DNA from: Chryseobacterium sp. H1D6B
GTDB lineage: Bacteria; Bacteroidota; Bacteroidia; Flavobacteriales; Weeksellaceae
Assembly (NCBI RefSeq): GCF_029892445.1
Contig: NZ_JARXVJ010000001.1
Location: 496,001-560,000, forward strand
DNA length: 64,000 nt
Direction of reading: 5' to 3'
Made by a program: the position numbers and the translations under genes. Shown here piece after piece: positions 1 through 7,206 of the stretch (within the stretch, counting starts at the first letter, position 1; every line of letters begins with the position of its first letter). Below the pieces are notes generated by a model. It had not been told where the DNA came from and did not search any database. It saw nothing but the letters and a program-made list of their open reading frames with translations.

Positions 1-2
1 CC

Positions 3-101
3 TCATTAAACAGAAAATATACGTATGACCTTGAAGTATATGGTAAAAATTGTCAAAATGGTGATGAGTCAGAGGTTGAAATTTTTATAGCAGTAAATTA
101 A
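3..101 (+). CDS. C-terminal end of an unidentified protein (partial)
   Basis: An open frame enters from the left edge and runs 32 codons to a TAA at 99-101. Its last residues include VEIFIAVN. Nothing upstream is visible, so neither the family nor the length can be judged. The downstream TPR gene lies only 33 bases away on the same strand, so the two could be co-transcribed. The call rests on open frame and plausible codon use only, and chance is possible. Confidence 0.45.
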   Translation, partial: SLNRKYTYDLEVYGKNCQNGDESEVEIFIAVN

Positions 102-134
102 ATATAACAGTATAAAATTCTGTAATTTTACCCC

Positions 135-518
135 ATGAATAACATCGTTCTAAGATTAGAAAACGTAAAAAAACTCCAAGCTAAAAGATGGGAAAATGAA
201 GATTACTGGGATGAGATCAACGATCTTTTAATCAAAGAATTAAGTGAAATCCTGCTCATCGAACCTCAAAATACGGCAGCTTTAATCAATATTGGGGCTG
301 TTTATTCTGATATGGGAGAAAACGAAGAGGCATTACACTATTTAAAAACAGCATTAAACTTAGGCTCTGAAGACAAAAATCTGTTTGTAAATCTCGCAAT
401 CGTACTGATCTACATGGAACAGCATCAAGAAGAGTATCTGGAATACCTTGAAGTAGTTGAAGACAAAATTGAAGATCCCCTTACGTTTAAAGCTTACTTC
501 GATCCTAATTCCCATTAA
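135..518 (+). CDS. small tetratricopeptide-repeat protein
   Basis: A 127-residue cytosolic protein with no signal peptide or membrane segment. Residues about 45-85 carry a TPR-like helix pair (NIGAVYSDMGENEEAL followed by HYLKTALNLGSEDKNLFVNLA), the pattern of a protein-protein interaction scaffold. The N-terminal third is a charged helix and the C-terminus is acidic. At this length it holds only about two TPR units, so it is probably an adaptor and not an enzyme. A near-consensus box TAATTTTA lies just before the ATG. The partner is unknown; the next gene (671) has its own promoter and is probably separate. Confidence 0.75.
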   Translation: MNNIVLRLENVKKLQAKRWENEDYWDEINDLLIKELSEILLIEPQNTAALINIGAVYSDMGENEEALHYLKTALNLGSEDKNLFVNLAIVLIYMEQHQEEYLEYLEVVEDKIEDPLTFKAYFDPNSH

Positions 519-631
519 ACAGCAGCTTTATTTACCTGATCCAACAATAAATAGAGTTTAGAAAATGTATCATTAAAACCTATTTATTTAAGAAGATTAA
601 AAAAAATAGGTTTTAAATAATTTTAGTTTTA

Positions 632-639
632 TATATTTG
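632..639 (+). promoter_or_regulatory. -7 box of the MarR-GNAT gene promoter
   Basis: TATATTTG matches the Bacteroidota -7 consensus TAnnTTTG, 31 bases before the ATG at 671. No clear TTG is seen at the -33 position, which is compatible with an activated or weak promoter. Confidence 0.6.
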
Positions 640-647
640 CATAATCA

Positions 648-669
648 GTTATGTAATTAATTATACAAC
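648..669 (+). promoter_or_regulatory. probable MarR-type operator (imperfect palindrome)
   Basis: A 22-base imperfect palindrome, GTTATGTAATTAATTATACAAC, agrees with its own reverse complement at 18 of 22 positions. It begins 8 bases after the -7 box and ends 1 base before the start codon, so a bound protein would cover the transcription start. The position and symmetry fit autorepression by the MarR domain encoded downstream. Assignment to that regulator is inferred. Confidence 0.45.
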
Positions 670-670
670 T

Positions 671-1633
671 ATGAATTTATTTGAAAAAACAGGAAAAATG
701 GCTTTAGGAAGCAGATTACGTTTGCTTACCGCTAAAGTGACAGAAGATGCTTCTAAAATCTATGGACTTTACGATGTAGAATTCTCTCCAAAATGGTTCC
801 CCGTATTTTTTATTCTTTCTGAGGAAGGAGAAAAAACAATTACAGAAATAGCCGAAGAAATTGGCCACTCTCAGCCTTCGGTAACAAAAATCGTTAAGGA
901 AATGATAACCGCGGGACTGATTGAAGATAATCTTAAATCAAAAGATAAACGCAGAAATGTTGTCGGCCTGACCAAAAAGGGACAGCAGCTTTCTGATGAA
1001 ATGAAAGTACAGTGGCAGGATGTAGAAGGGGCTGTGGAAAATATCATGAATGAAGCCAGTCATAATCTTTGGGAAGCTGTTGCAGAATGGGAATTTTTAT
1101 TAGAGCAAAAATCATTATTTAAAAGAGTTCAGGACCAGAAAAAGCTTCGCGAAAGTAAAGAAGTTGAAATTGTAGACTATGAACCCAAATACCAGTCAGC
1201 TTTCAAATCTTTGAATGAGGAATGGATCTCCACTTATTTTGAAATGGAAGAAGCAGATTATAAAGCTCTGGACAATCCAAAAGAATATATTTTAGACAAA
1301 GGCGGAAAAATAATTGTCGCACTTTATCAAAATAAACCTGTGGGAGTCTGTGCATTAATTAAAATGAACGATCCTATTTATGATTTTGAGATGGCAAAAA
1401 TGGCAGTTTCCCCCAATGTCCAAGGGAAAAGTATAGGCTGGCTGCTGGGTCTGGCTGTGATAAAAAAAGCCCGGGAAGCAGGAGCATCAAAACTATATCT
1501 GGAAAGCAACACCATCTTAAAACCTGCAATTAATTTATATTACAAAATGGGCTTTCAAAAAGTTGCCGGCCATGCTACACCTTACAAAAGATGCAATATC
1601 CAGATGGAGCTCGATCTTAACAACCAAAGATAA
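671..1633 (+). CDS. MarR-family regulator fused to a GNAT acetyltransferase
   Basis: A 320-residue two-domain protein. Residues about 1-150 form a winged helix of the MarR type (TEIAEEIGHSQPSVTKIVKE is the recognition helix region, followed by the wing SKDKRRNVVGLTKKG). Residues about 165-315 are a GNAT acetyltransferase domain with the acetyl-CoA loop region VSPNVQGKSIGWLLG and the C-terminal signature INLYYKMGF. The fusion is a known architecture in which an acetyltransferase is tethered to a regulator; the substrate is unknown. The ATG at 671 follows a promoter and an operator-like palindrome. The thioesterase gene starts 1 base after its stop, so both are translated from one message. Confidence 0.9.
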   Translation: MNLFEKTGKMALGSRLRLLTAKVTEDASKIYGLYDVEFSPKWFPVFFILSEEGEKTITEIAEEIGHSQPSVTKIVKEMITAGLIEDNLKSKDKRRNVVGLTKKGQQLSDEMKVQWQDVEGAVENIMNEASHNLWEAVAEWEFLLEQKSLFKRVQDQKKLRESKEVEIVDYEPKYQSAFKSLNEEWISTYFEMEEADYKALDNPKEYILDKGGKIIVALYQNKPVGVCALIKMNDPIYDFEMAKMAVSPNVQGKSIGWLLGLAVIKKAREAGASKLYLESNTILKPAINLYYKMGFQKVAGHATPYKRCNIQMELDLNNQR

Positions 1634-1634
1634 A

Positions 1635-2036
1635 ATGTACAAAAGAATAAAGGAGAGCTTCGACAAGCAGGGTTTGATGAAAACCTTAAATGCCCACCTA
1701 GAAGAAGTGGAAAAAGGAAAAGTGAAGATCACCTGTGAGTTTTCAGAAGGCCTGACACAGCAGCACGGATTTTTTCATGCAGGCGTTACTACAAGTATTG
1801 CTGACAGCGCCTGCGGGTATGCCGCTTTAACCATGATGCCAGAAAATACAAAAGTCTTAAGTGTCGAGTTTAAAATAAATCTTTTAAAACCTGCCGATAC
1901 AAAGAAACTTATTGCAGTTGGAAAAGTCATGCAGTCCGGAAAGAAACTGACCATCTGTGAAGGATATGTGTATGACAGCTCAGAAGAAAAGCTGATTGCG
2001 AAAATGACCGCAACAATGATCTCAGTTGAGAAATAA
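1635..2036 (+). CDS. PaaI-family hotdog thioesterase
   Basis: A 133-residue hotdog-fold protein. The signature HAGVTTSIADSACG (residues 48-61) matches the PaaI/DUF4442 acyl-CoA thioesterase family, in which the HxG(A/V) turn and the Asp or Glu of the central helix (here D57) surround the thioester. The ATG at 1635 is preferred because it follows the upstream stop TAA by one base and gives the family's usual length; an upstream in-frame ATG at 1563 lies inside the MarR-GNAT gene. Co-translation with an acetyl-CoA-using regulator suggests a link to acyl-CoA metabolism or detoxification, which is inference. Confidence 0.88.
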   Translation: MYKRIKESFDKQGLMKTLNAHLEEVEKGKVKITCEFSEGLTQQHGFFHAGVTTSIADSACGYAALTMMPENTKVLSVEFKINLLKPADTKKLIAVGKVMQSGKKLTICEGYVYDSSEEKLIAKMTATMISVEK

Positions 2037-2037
2037 G

Positions 2038-2045
2038 TAAATTTG
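2038..2045 (+). promoter_or_regulatory. -7 box before the 99-residue gene
   Basis: TAAATTTG is an exact match to the TAnnTTTG consensus. It starts 2 bases after the thioesterase stop and 33 bases before the ATG at 2071. It allows the small gene to be transcribed on its own. Confidence 0.5.
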
Positions 2046-2070
2046 AATACTATTTATAAAAGGTAAATCA

Positions 2071-2370
2071 ATGTTAGATTTTTACATTTTAAAAGATGAC
2101 CAGGCGAAACCTAATTATCCAGAACATGCAGCTCTAAAATTCGCCGGAGAGATTGATGATGTCACATTCAGCAATCTTCAGAATAAAGGAATTATCGACA
2201 GCCGCTTTGGATATTACTCAGATTTTAGATGGGAAACAGCTGTGATCACACAAATCCGAAAAAACATTCTGCAGAAAGAAATGCAGAATGACACCGATGT
2301 GCAGCAATTAATTCAAATTTTAGAAACAGCTGATACTGAACAAAGCGGACTGATTGCCTATGGAGATTAG
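2071..2370 (+). CDS. conserved hypothetical protein, 99 residues
   Basis: Family not identified. The product is 99 residues, soluble and acidic, without a signal peptide or membrane segment. The central part (FSNLQNKGIIDSRFGYYSDF) is rich in aromatic residues, and the C-terminal half is a predicted helix (QLIQILETADTEQSG). A weak ribosome site AAGG sits about 8 bases before the ATG. Its 3' end is only 6 bases from the convergent MFS gene, and no terminator hairpin is visible between them, so the two transcripts probably overlap. Confidence 0.7.
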   Translation: MLDFYILKDDQAKPNYPEHAALKFAGEIDDVTFSNLQNKGIIDSRFGYYSDFRWETAVITQIRKNILQKEMQNDTDVQQLIQILETADTEQSGLIAYGD

Positions 2371-2376
2371 AAAATT

Positions 2377-3774
2377 TTATTTTTTCCCTGGAAGAATATT
2401 ATTGGGGACCTTTAAAATAAGACCTATAACAGCTATTAAGCATATTATATTGGTAGACAGTGCAATTTTAAAAGCCTTTTGATAATCTGAAACTAAAGGT
2501 TCCTGTCCCAAAAAATAATAAAACAGACTTCCAATGATAATAATTCCGATAATTGCTGCAGTCTGCTGTAAAGTAATATAGACTCCTGAGGCATTTCCGA
2601 TGAGATCTTTTGGAATTCCGGACAATGCAATATTGGCCAAAGACGGAATAATACTTCCCACTCCTATTCCATGGATGAACAGTAATAAATAAAGGATAAA
2701 AATTGAGGAACCTCCTGTAATAAAATATCCCTGCAGCAAAAGTACAGCAATGATCAATAACAGTCCCATGATCAGGATCTTTTTACCATATCTTAAAATT
2801 AGTTTTGTAGAAAAAATGGAGGCAAGAATAAAACCTATACCTTGAAAAACTAATACTTCTCCGGAATCCAGAGGATCTATTTTCAATCCTTCCTGAAAGA
2901 AAATAGACAGTATATAAAAATAAGAATCCAGCATGATGAAGAAAAATGAAACAGCAAGAATTCCCAGATTGAAATTTTTGAATTTAAATAACTTAAAATC
3001 AATCAAATACGGCTTGCCTTTCAGTATTTTAAGCTTCTGATTGTTAATAAAGAAAAGGAGAATAATAACAGAAATACTGATCAAAAATAGGTTCTTGAAA
3101 TCAAAATTTCCCTGTTCGGACATCGTTAAGGCATAAGTAAAACAAAATAATCCAGAAGCTAATACAGCAACTCCAAAAAAATCAAATTTCTCCACAGAAG
3201 CCGTTTTAGATTCCTCCAATATTTTAAAACCAAGAAAAACAGCCAGAAGACAAATAGGAATATTAATAAAGAAGATCAGTCTCCAAGCTTCATTTATAAA
3301 AGTAAGGGATGAAAAATATCCTCCTAAGAACTGTCCTAAAATAGTTCCGATCCCAATTGTAATTCCATACCAGCCCATCGCTTTTGTGCGTTCTTCATGT
3401 CTCGGAAATAAAATCTGGATCATTGATAAAACCTGCGGTGACATTAAAGCGGCACTAAACCCCTGTAAAAACCTAGAGATGATAAGAAATAATGAATTCG
3501 AAGACAGCCCGCAGGCAGTAGAACTGGCCATAAAAAGAATCAGACCGGCAAGAAATAATTTCTTCCTGCCATAGAAGTCTCCAAGCCGGCCCCCTGTAAT
3601 CAGAAAAGAAGCAAAACCGATAAGATAGGCGGCGATAATAAACTGCATTTCTCCGTTGGAAGCATGAATATCCCGCTGAATAGAGGGGATGGAAACATTG
3701 ATAATAAAAATATCCATGATACTCAGAAGCTGAGCAAAAAGTATAACGAATAATTTAAGATAATTTGATTTCAT
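2377..3774 (-). CDS. MFS drug-efflux transporter (DHA2/EmrB type)
   Basis: A 465-residue inner-membrane protein with about 14 hydrophobic segments, consistent with the 14-TM DHA2 group of proton-driven drug exporters. Motif D1 is visible in TM1 (MDIFIINVSIPSIQ, about residues 20-33) and motif A follows TM2 (GGRLGDFYGRKKLF, 61-74). The TetR gene lies upstream on the same strand with a 39-base gap, so this is a regulator-plus-pump operon. The gap contains TATCTATTT, a copy of the half-site in the operator upstream of the TetR gene, which suggests additional control. The substrate cannot be told from sequence. Confidence 0.9.
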   Translation of the reverse strand: MKSNYLKLFVILFAQLLSIMDIFIINVSIPSIQRDIHASNGEMQFIIAAYLIGFASFLITGGRLGDFYGRKKLFLAGLILFMASSTACGLSSNSLFLIISRFLQGFSAALMSPQVLSMIQILFPRHEERTKAMGWYGITIGIGTILGQFLGGYFSSLTFINEAWRLIFFINIPICLLAVFLGFKILEESKTASVEKFDFFGVAVLASGLFCFTYALTMSEQGNFDFKNLFLISISVIILLFFINNQKLKILKGKPYLIDFKLFKFKNFNLGILAVSFFFIMLDSYFYILSIFFQEGLKIDPLDSGEVLVFQGIGFILASIFSTKLILRYGKKILIMGLLLIIAVLLLQGYFITGGSSIFILYLLLFIHGIGVGSIIPSLANIALSGIPKDLIGNASGVYITLQQTAAIIGIIIIGSLFYYFLGQEPLVSDYQKAFKIALSTNIICLIAVIGLILKVPNNILPGKK

Positions 3775-3813
3775 TTTTATATAGAGTTATCTATTTTTTA
3801 AATTGTAAAAAAA

Positions 3814-4365
3814 TCAGGACAAAAGTCCCTGAATAATTTTTTTTGCCTGATCAAAACCTTTCGTATTTTTATCGACTGTTGAAATTACTAAAGCACCTTC
3901 AAGCAGTAAAAAAATAGTTTCTGTCATTTCTTCAACATCTGCAGATTGAATTTGAGCAACAAATTCTTTGATCAGGTCTTTCTGTTTTTGTTTATGTTTC
4001 TTTACAAAATCACTGACTTCAGGATTGCTGTCTCCCACTTCGGAAATGATCTTGATAAAATGACATCCGGCAAAATTTGTAGAATCCTGCAGCTTTTTAC
4101 GATACTTCACTAAGGCAGCCAGTTTGTCTTTTGGAGATAAAAGCTGGGCACTCTGTTCCTCAAAACCTTTAAACCACTCCAGTTCTTCTTTGATAAGATA
4201 GGCCTTCAGAAGTTCATTTTTAGATGAAAAATGATTGTATAAAGATCCGATCGCAATATCAGCTTCCGCAATGATCTGATTAATCCCCGTAGAATTAAAC
4301 CCCTGCTTATAGAATAAGTCCGATGCAGCTCTAAGAATCCTGTCTTTCACCTTTTCTGTTTTCAT
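3814..4365 (-). CDS. TetR-family repressor of the adjacent MFS pump
   Basis: A 183-residue TetR-family protein. The N-terminal helix-turn-helix spans about residues 8-52, with the recognition segment AIGSLYNHFSSKNELLKAY. The remainder is the variable all-helical ligand-binding domain, which lacks recognisable ligand signatures. It is the promoter-proximal gene of a two-gene operon with the MFS pump. A 14-base-arm inverted repeat (4388-4419) directly upstream of its -7 box is a good candidate for its own operator. Ligand binding would then derepress the pump together with the regulator, which is the common logic of such pairs. Confidence 0.9.
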   Translation of the reverse strand: MKTEKVKDRILRAASDLFYKQGFNSTGINQIIAEADIAIGSLYNHFSSKNELLKAYLIKEELEWFKGFEEQSAQLLSPKDKLAALVKYRKKLQDSTNFAGCHFIKIISEVGDSNPEVSDFVKKHKQKQKDLIKEFVAQIQSADVEEMTETIFLLLEGALVISTVDKNTKGFDQAKKIIQGLLS

Positions 4366-4378
4366 CTGAAATTTTTTA

Positions 4379-4386
4379 CAAATCTA
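4379..4386 (-). promoter_or_regulatory. -7 box of the tetR-MFS operon
   Basis: Read on the minus strand this is TAGATTTG, an exact TAnnTTTG match, 13 bases before the TetR start codon. The inverted repeat at 4388-4419 lies immediately upstream and would overlap the -33 region. Confidence 0.6.
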
Positions 4387-4387
4387 C

Positions 4388-4419
4388 ATAATAAATAGAT
4401 AAGTCTATCTATTTATTAT
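4388..4419. promoter_or_regulatory. perfect inverted repeat, probable TetR operator
   Basis: Two perfect 14-base arms (4388-4401 and 4406-4419; inner ends AAATAGATA and TATCTATTT) are separated by AGTC. The repeat abuts the -7 box of the tetR-MFS operon on its upstream side, where a bound dimer would block the -33 contact. Within the rest of the 4366-4670 gap I see only AT-rich DNA and no convincing promoter for the plus-strand gene at 4671. Confidence 0.6.
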
Positions 4420-4670
4420 TATCCTTCTATTAAATTATTATTTTTAAATTCCAGCTTATGATATTCTTATGGGAAATTCCACTTCATGAAACCATTGAGA
4501 AAAGTTAAATGATATGTAAATTTAAATCAACATTCCGCATTAAAAACACATAATTATGCCTTCCATAATAATTTTTACGTACAGATATAGGTTTTTTTTC
4601 ATTATCTTAGTTAGCGCATTACAAGGCTGAAATCATTCACTATTCAGATGATCATTTGTACTGAAAAACT

Positions 4671-5369
4671 ATGGCAGAAGAACTTTATTTCATAAAAACA
4701 AATCCTACTGTTGCCAAGATTAATTTGTACAACAGGCTCTGTTCTGAAGAAAACAGTATACTTCATTTTTTAAAAGAGGATTCGAAAGACCGTTTAAAAA
4801 CCATAAAAGACAAATTAAAGGACAGCATTGACACACTTACCCAAGAAGAGCTGGGTATTATTTTATCCTGGTTTTATGACAAATATGGTTCAAACAGTCT
4901 TTCTAACAGCAGTGAAGAAGTAAAAATGAAGCTGTATATTCATGGAATAGAGATCTTTTTTGAAATTCCATCAGCAGCATTAGTGAAAAAATTTCAAGAA
5001 ATTCTTACCAAATATAACTGCCACTCCCAGTGTCATTTCAATTATATTATGAACTCTAAAGAGTTTAATGATTTTCTGATCTACGGAATATTTTATACGG
5101 GTATGCTCACCTTATTTTTAGAGAAACATGATCAAAAAAATAACAAAGGAGAAAGTATTTCTTTAGTAATAGACTCTTTAAAACCTAACTATCCTTCTCT
5201 GTATCAATATGCTGAAACAGATTTCAATTCCAATCTAGAGGATTTTAAAACTTACATCAGCCAGCATCCGGCAGAACCTGATACTGCTGCTATTTTTGAT
5301 GATTTTAAAGAATTATATGATCTGACCAGATTTTATAAAGGTACTATTATTAAACTCCAGAACCCTTGA
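4671..5369 (+). CDS. hypothetical protein, 232 residues
   Basis: Family not recognised. The protein is soluble and predicted almost entirely helical, with no signal peptide or TM segment. It contains a charged amphipathic stretch (residues about 30-60) and one Cys/His cluster (NCHSQCHFN, about residues 121-129) that could bind a metal, although only one such cluster is present. It is a single-gene unit: the preceding operon is divergent, and the next gene is convergent and separated by a bidirectional hairpin. The ATG at 4671 is the first in frame and lies about 55 bases after the nearest upstream stop. Confidence 0.7.
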   Translation: MAEELYFIKTNPTVAKINLYNRLCSEENSILHFLKEDSKDRLKTIKDKLKDSIDTLTQEELGIILSWFYDKYGSNSLSNSSEEVKMKLYIHGIEIFFEIPSAALVKKFQEILTKYNCHSQCHFNYIMNSKEFNDFLIYGIFYTGMLTLFLEKHDQKNNKGESISLVIDSLKPNYPSLYQYAETDFNSNLEDFKTYISQHPAEPDTAAIFDDFKELYDLTRFYKGTIIKLQNP

Positions 5370-5370
5370 A

Positions 5371-5398
5371 ATAAAAGAGAACGAATTTTCTCTTTTAT
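5371..5398. terminator. bidirectional rho-independent terminator
   Basis: Perfect 11-base arms (ATAAAAGAGAA and TTCTCTTTTAT) enclose CGAATT. The right arm overlaps the stop codon of the minus-strand epimerase, so one hairpin serves two convergent genes. Confidence 0.6.
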
Positions 5399-6405
5399 AA
5401 GAGCTCCTTGTGGTTCATCAAATAGTCTAAGGCCTCTTTTACAGCTTTTTCAGGGCTTTTAGGATTAAAACCTAATTCCATTCTGGCTTTAGAAATATCA
5501 AAATTCTGCTGCAGTCCTGAAAACATGGCAATATCTTTTCTTGTCAGTACAGGTGCTTTTCCGCTCAGCTTTGCAGAAAGCTCCATGATACCTGCAATGG
5601 TATAAAGGATCAACTTAGGAACAGAGCCCGGCACTTTTAGCTTTAATTCAGGGTATAATTGATCTGCCAGAATAGTAGTATCTGTAATCGTCATACATTT
5701 TTCATTGGCTAAAATGTAGCGTTCTCCGGGACGTCCTTTTTGTGCAGCAAGATAACAGCCTTCAGCAACGTCTTTTACATCTACCCAGTTCAGGGTTATT
5801 TTTGTATCTACCGGAATCTGTTTATTGAGAATTAATTTTAAAATACCGTAAGAAACATTCAGCGGGAGTGATGCTTCACTTCCGATCATAGCGGCAGGCA
5901 TTACAGAAACCAGCTCTATCCCTAATTCTTCTGCCAGCTGAAATGCCAGTTTCTCACCGTCATTTTTAGAATTATAATACATATCTCTCCGGTCTGGATT
6001 ATAGCCGTAACTTTCTTTGGCAGGAAGTTTTGTATAATCTAATGCCGCAATAGAGCTTACATAGACAATTCTTTTTACACCGGCTTCTGCTGCGGCTTCA
6101 ATCGTATTACGCGTTCCTTCAATATTGACGTCGTAAATTTCTTTCTTCGGATCTTTTGCCCAAAGTTTAAAAGAAGCTCCCACGGCATAAAATGTGTCTA
6201 CTCCCTGAAGCGCCTTTACGAAAGAAGCTTTGTCAGTAATATCGGCCGGCACTACTTCACAGTTTAAACCCTCAAATGGCTTTTTATTATTGATATTTCT
6301 TACTGTTGCGCGTACAGGAATCCCTTTCTGGATTAGAGTTCTTACTAAATTATTTCCTAAATGGCCGTTGGCTCCAGAAACCAGGCTTACTTTATTTTGT
6401 ATCAT
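5395..6405 (-). CDS. NAD(P)-dependent epimerase/dehydratase (extended SDR)
   Basis: A 336-residue extended short-chain dehydrogenase. The N-terminal Rossmann loop is GANGHLGNNL (about residues 11-20), and the catalytic tyrosine and lysine fall in YYNSK (about residue 144). An upstream serine pair (YVSSIAAL) completes the triad. The closest general group is the dihydroflavonol-4-reductase-like SDRs acting on small-molecule ketones or aldehydes; the substrate is unknown. The Crp/Fnr-like regulator lies 60 bases upstream on the same strand and may be co-transcribed or regulate it. Confidence 0.88.
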   Translation of the reverse strand: MIQNKVSLVSGANGHLGNNLVRTLIQKGIPVRATVRNINNKKPFEGLNCEVVPADITDKASFVKALQGVDTFYAVGASFKLWAKDPKKEIYDVNIEGTRNTIEAAAEAGVKRIVYVSSIAALDYTKLPAKESYGYNPDRRDMYYNSKNDGEKLAFQLAEELGIELVSVMPAAMIGSEASLPLNVSYGILKLILNKQIPVDTKITLNWVDVKDVAEGCYLAAQKGRPGERYILANEKCMTITDTTILADQLYPELKLKVPGSVPKLILYTIAGIMELSAKLSGKAPVLTRKDIAMFSGLQQNFDISKARMELGFNPKSPEKAVKEALDYLMNHKELL

Positions 6406-6465
6406 GATATTTCTTTTTGATGATACAAAGTTCAGCCTCTTTATTCCGGATGCACTTGACTTTTG

Positions 6466-7041
6466 TTAGTTAATTAATTTCCGGCGGATCCGGCTTAAAC
6501 TTTCAGGTTTCATTCCTAAAAAAGAAGCAATATATTGAATGGGAACATTCTGAAGGATCTCAGGGTAGTTCTGAATAAGTTTTAAATAGCGTTGTTCCCC
6601 ATTTAAAACAGCCAGTTCTTTTGATCGGTTTTCATTGTAATTGACGGCCTGCTGAAATACAGAAATGCTGAAATTTTTCATGGCGTCACTTTCCTGGGTG
6701 ATCTTGTCTAAATTATCTTTTGTGATTCTCAGAAGTTCGCAGTCGGTAATACATTCTACATTTTCTTCGGAACGGGTCTGATTGATAAAATGAAAATAAG
6801 AAGTAAAAAATCCCGGCGGGCAGTTGATATGAGTGGTCACCTCATCTCCATTCTGATCAAAATGAAATAAACGGAGATACCCGGAAACAATATAGTACAG
6901 ATACTGCGGAACTTTTCCGTCTTCTTCAATAACAGTATTTTTTGGATAGACAACAGGTTCAAAATATTTTTTTATCATTTCAATTTCCTCAGGATTGAAA
7001 GGATGGGCAGATTGTATAAATTTCAAAAGCTTGTCGTGCAT
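6466..7041 (-). CDS. Crp/Fnr-family transcriptional regulator
   Basis: A 191-residue protein with an N-terminal cyclic-nucleotide-binding-like beta barrel (residues about 20-120, including GYLRLFHFDQNGDEV) and a compact C-terminal region YIASFLGMKPESLSRIRRK. This last part matches the truncated helix-turn-helix of the many small Crp-like regulators of Bacteroidota. The classical cAMP phosphate-binding signature is not evident, so the effector is uncertain. It precedes the epimerase on the same strand. There are no cysteines arranged for an Fnr-type iron-sulfur cluster. Confidence 0.87.
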   Translation of the reverse strand: MHDKLLKFIQSAHPFNPEEIEMIKKYFEPVVYPKNTVIEEDGKVPQYLYYIVSGYLRLFHFDQNGDEVTTHINCPPGFFTSYFHFINQTRSEENVECITDCELLRITKDNLDKITQESDAMKNFSISVFQQAVNYNENRSKELAVLNGEQRYLKLIQNYPEILQNVPIQYIASFLGMKPESLSRIRRKLIN

Positions 7042-7206
7042 CGTTCAGATTTTAAGGAATACTATTTAAAGAGGATCTTACAAATTTAATTAAAAGAACT
7101 GCTCTGTATCTTGGAACGTCATCATTTTATAAAAAAAAAGAATATTTTTTAAAAACTTATGTAATATCACCAATATTTGAATTGTCTTTATAGTAAACTA
7201 TTCTAT

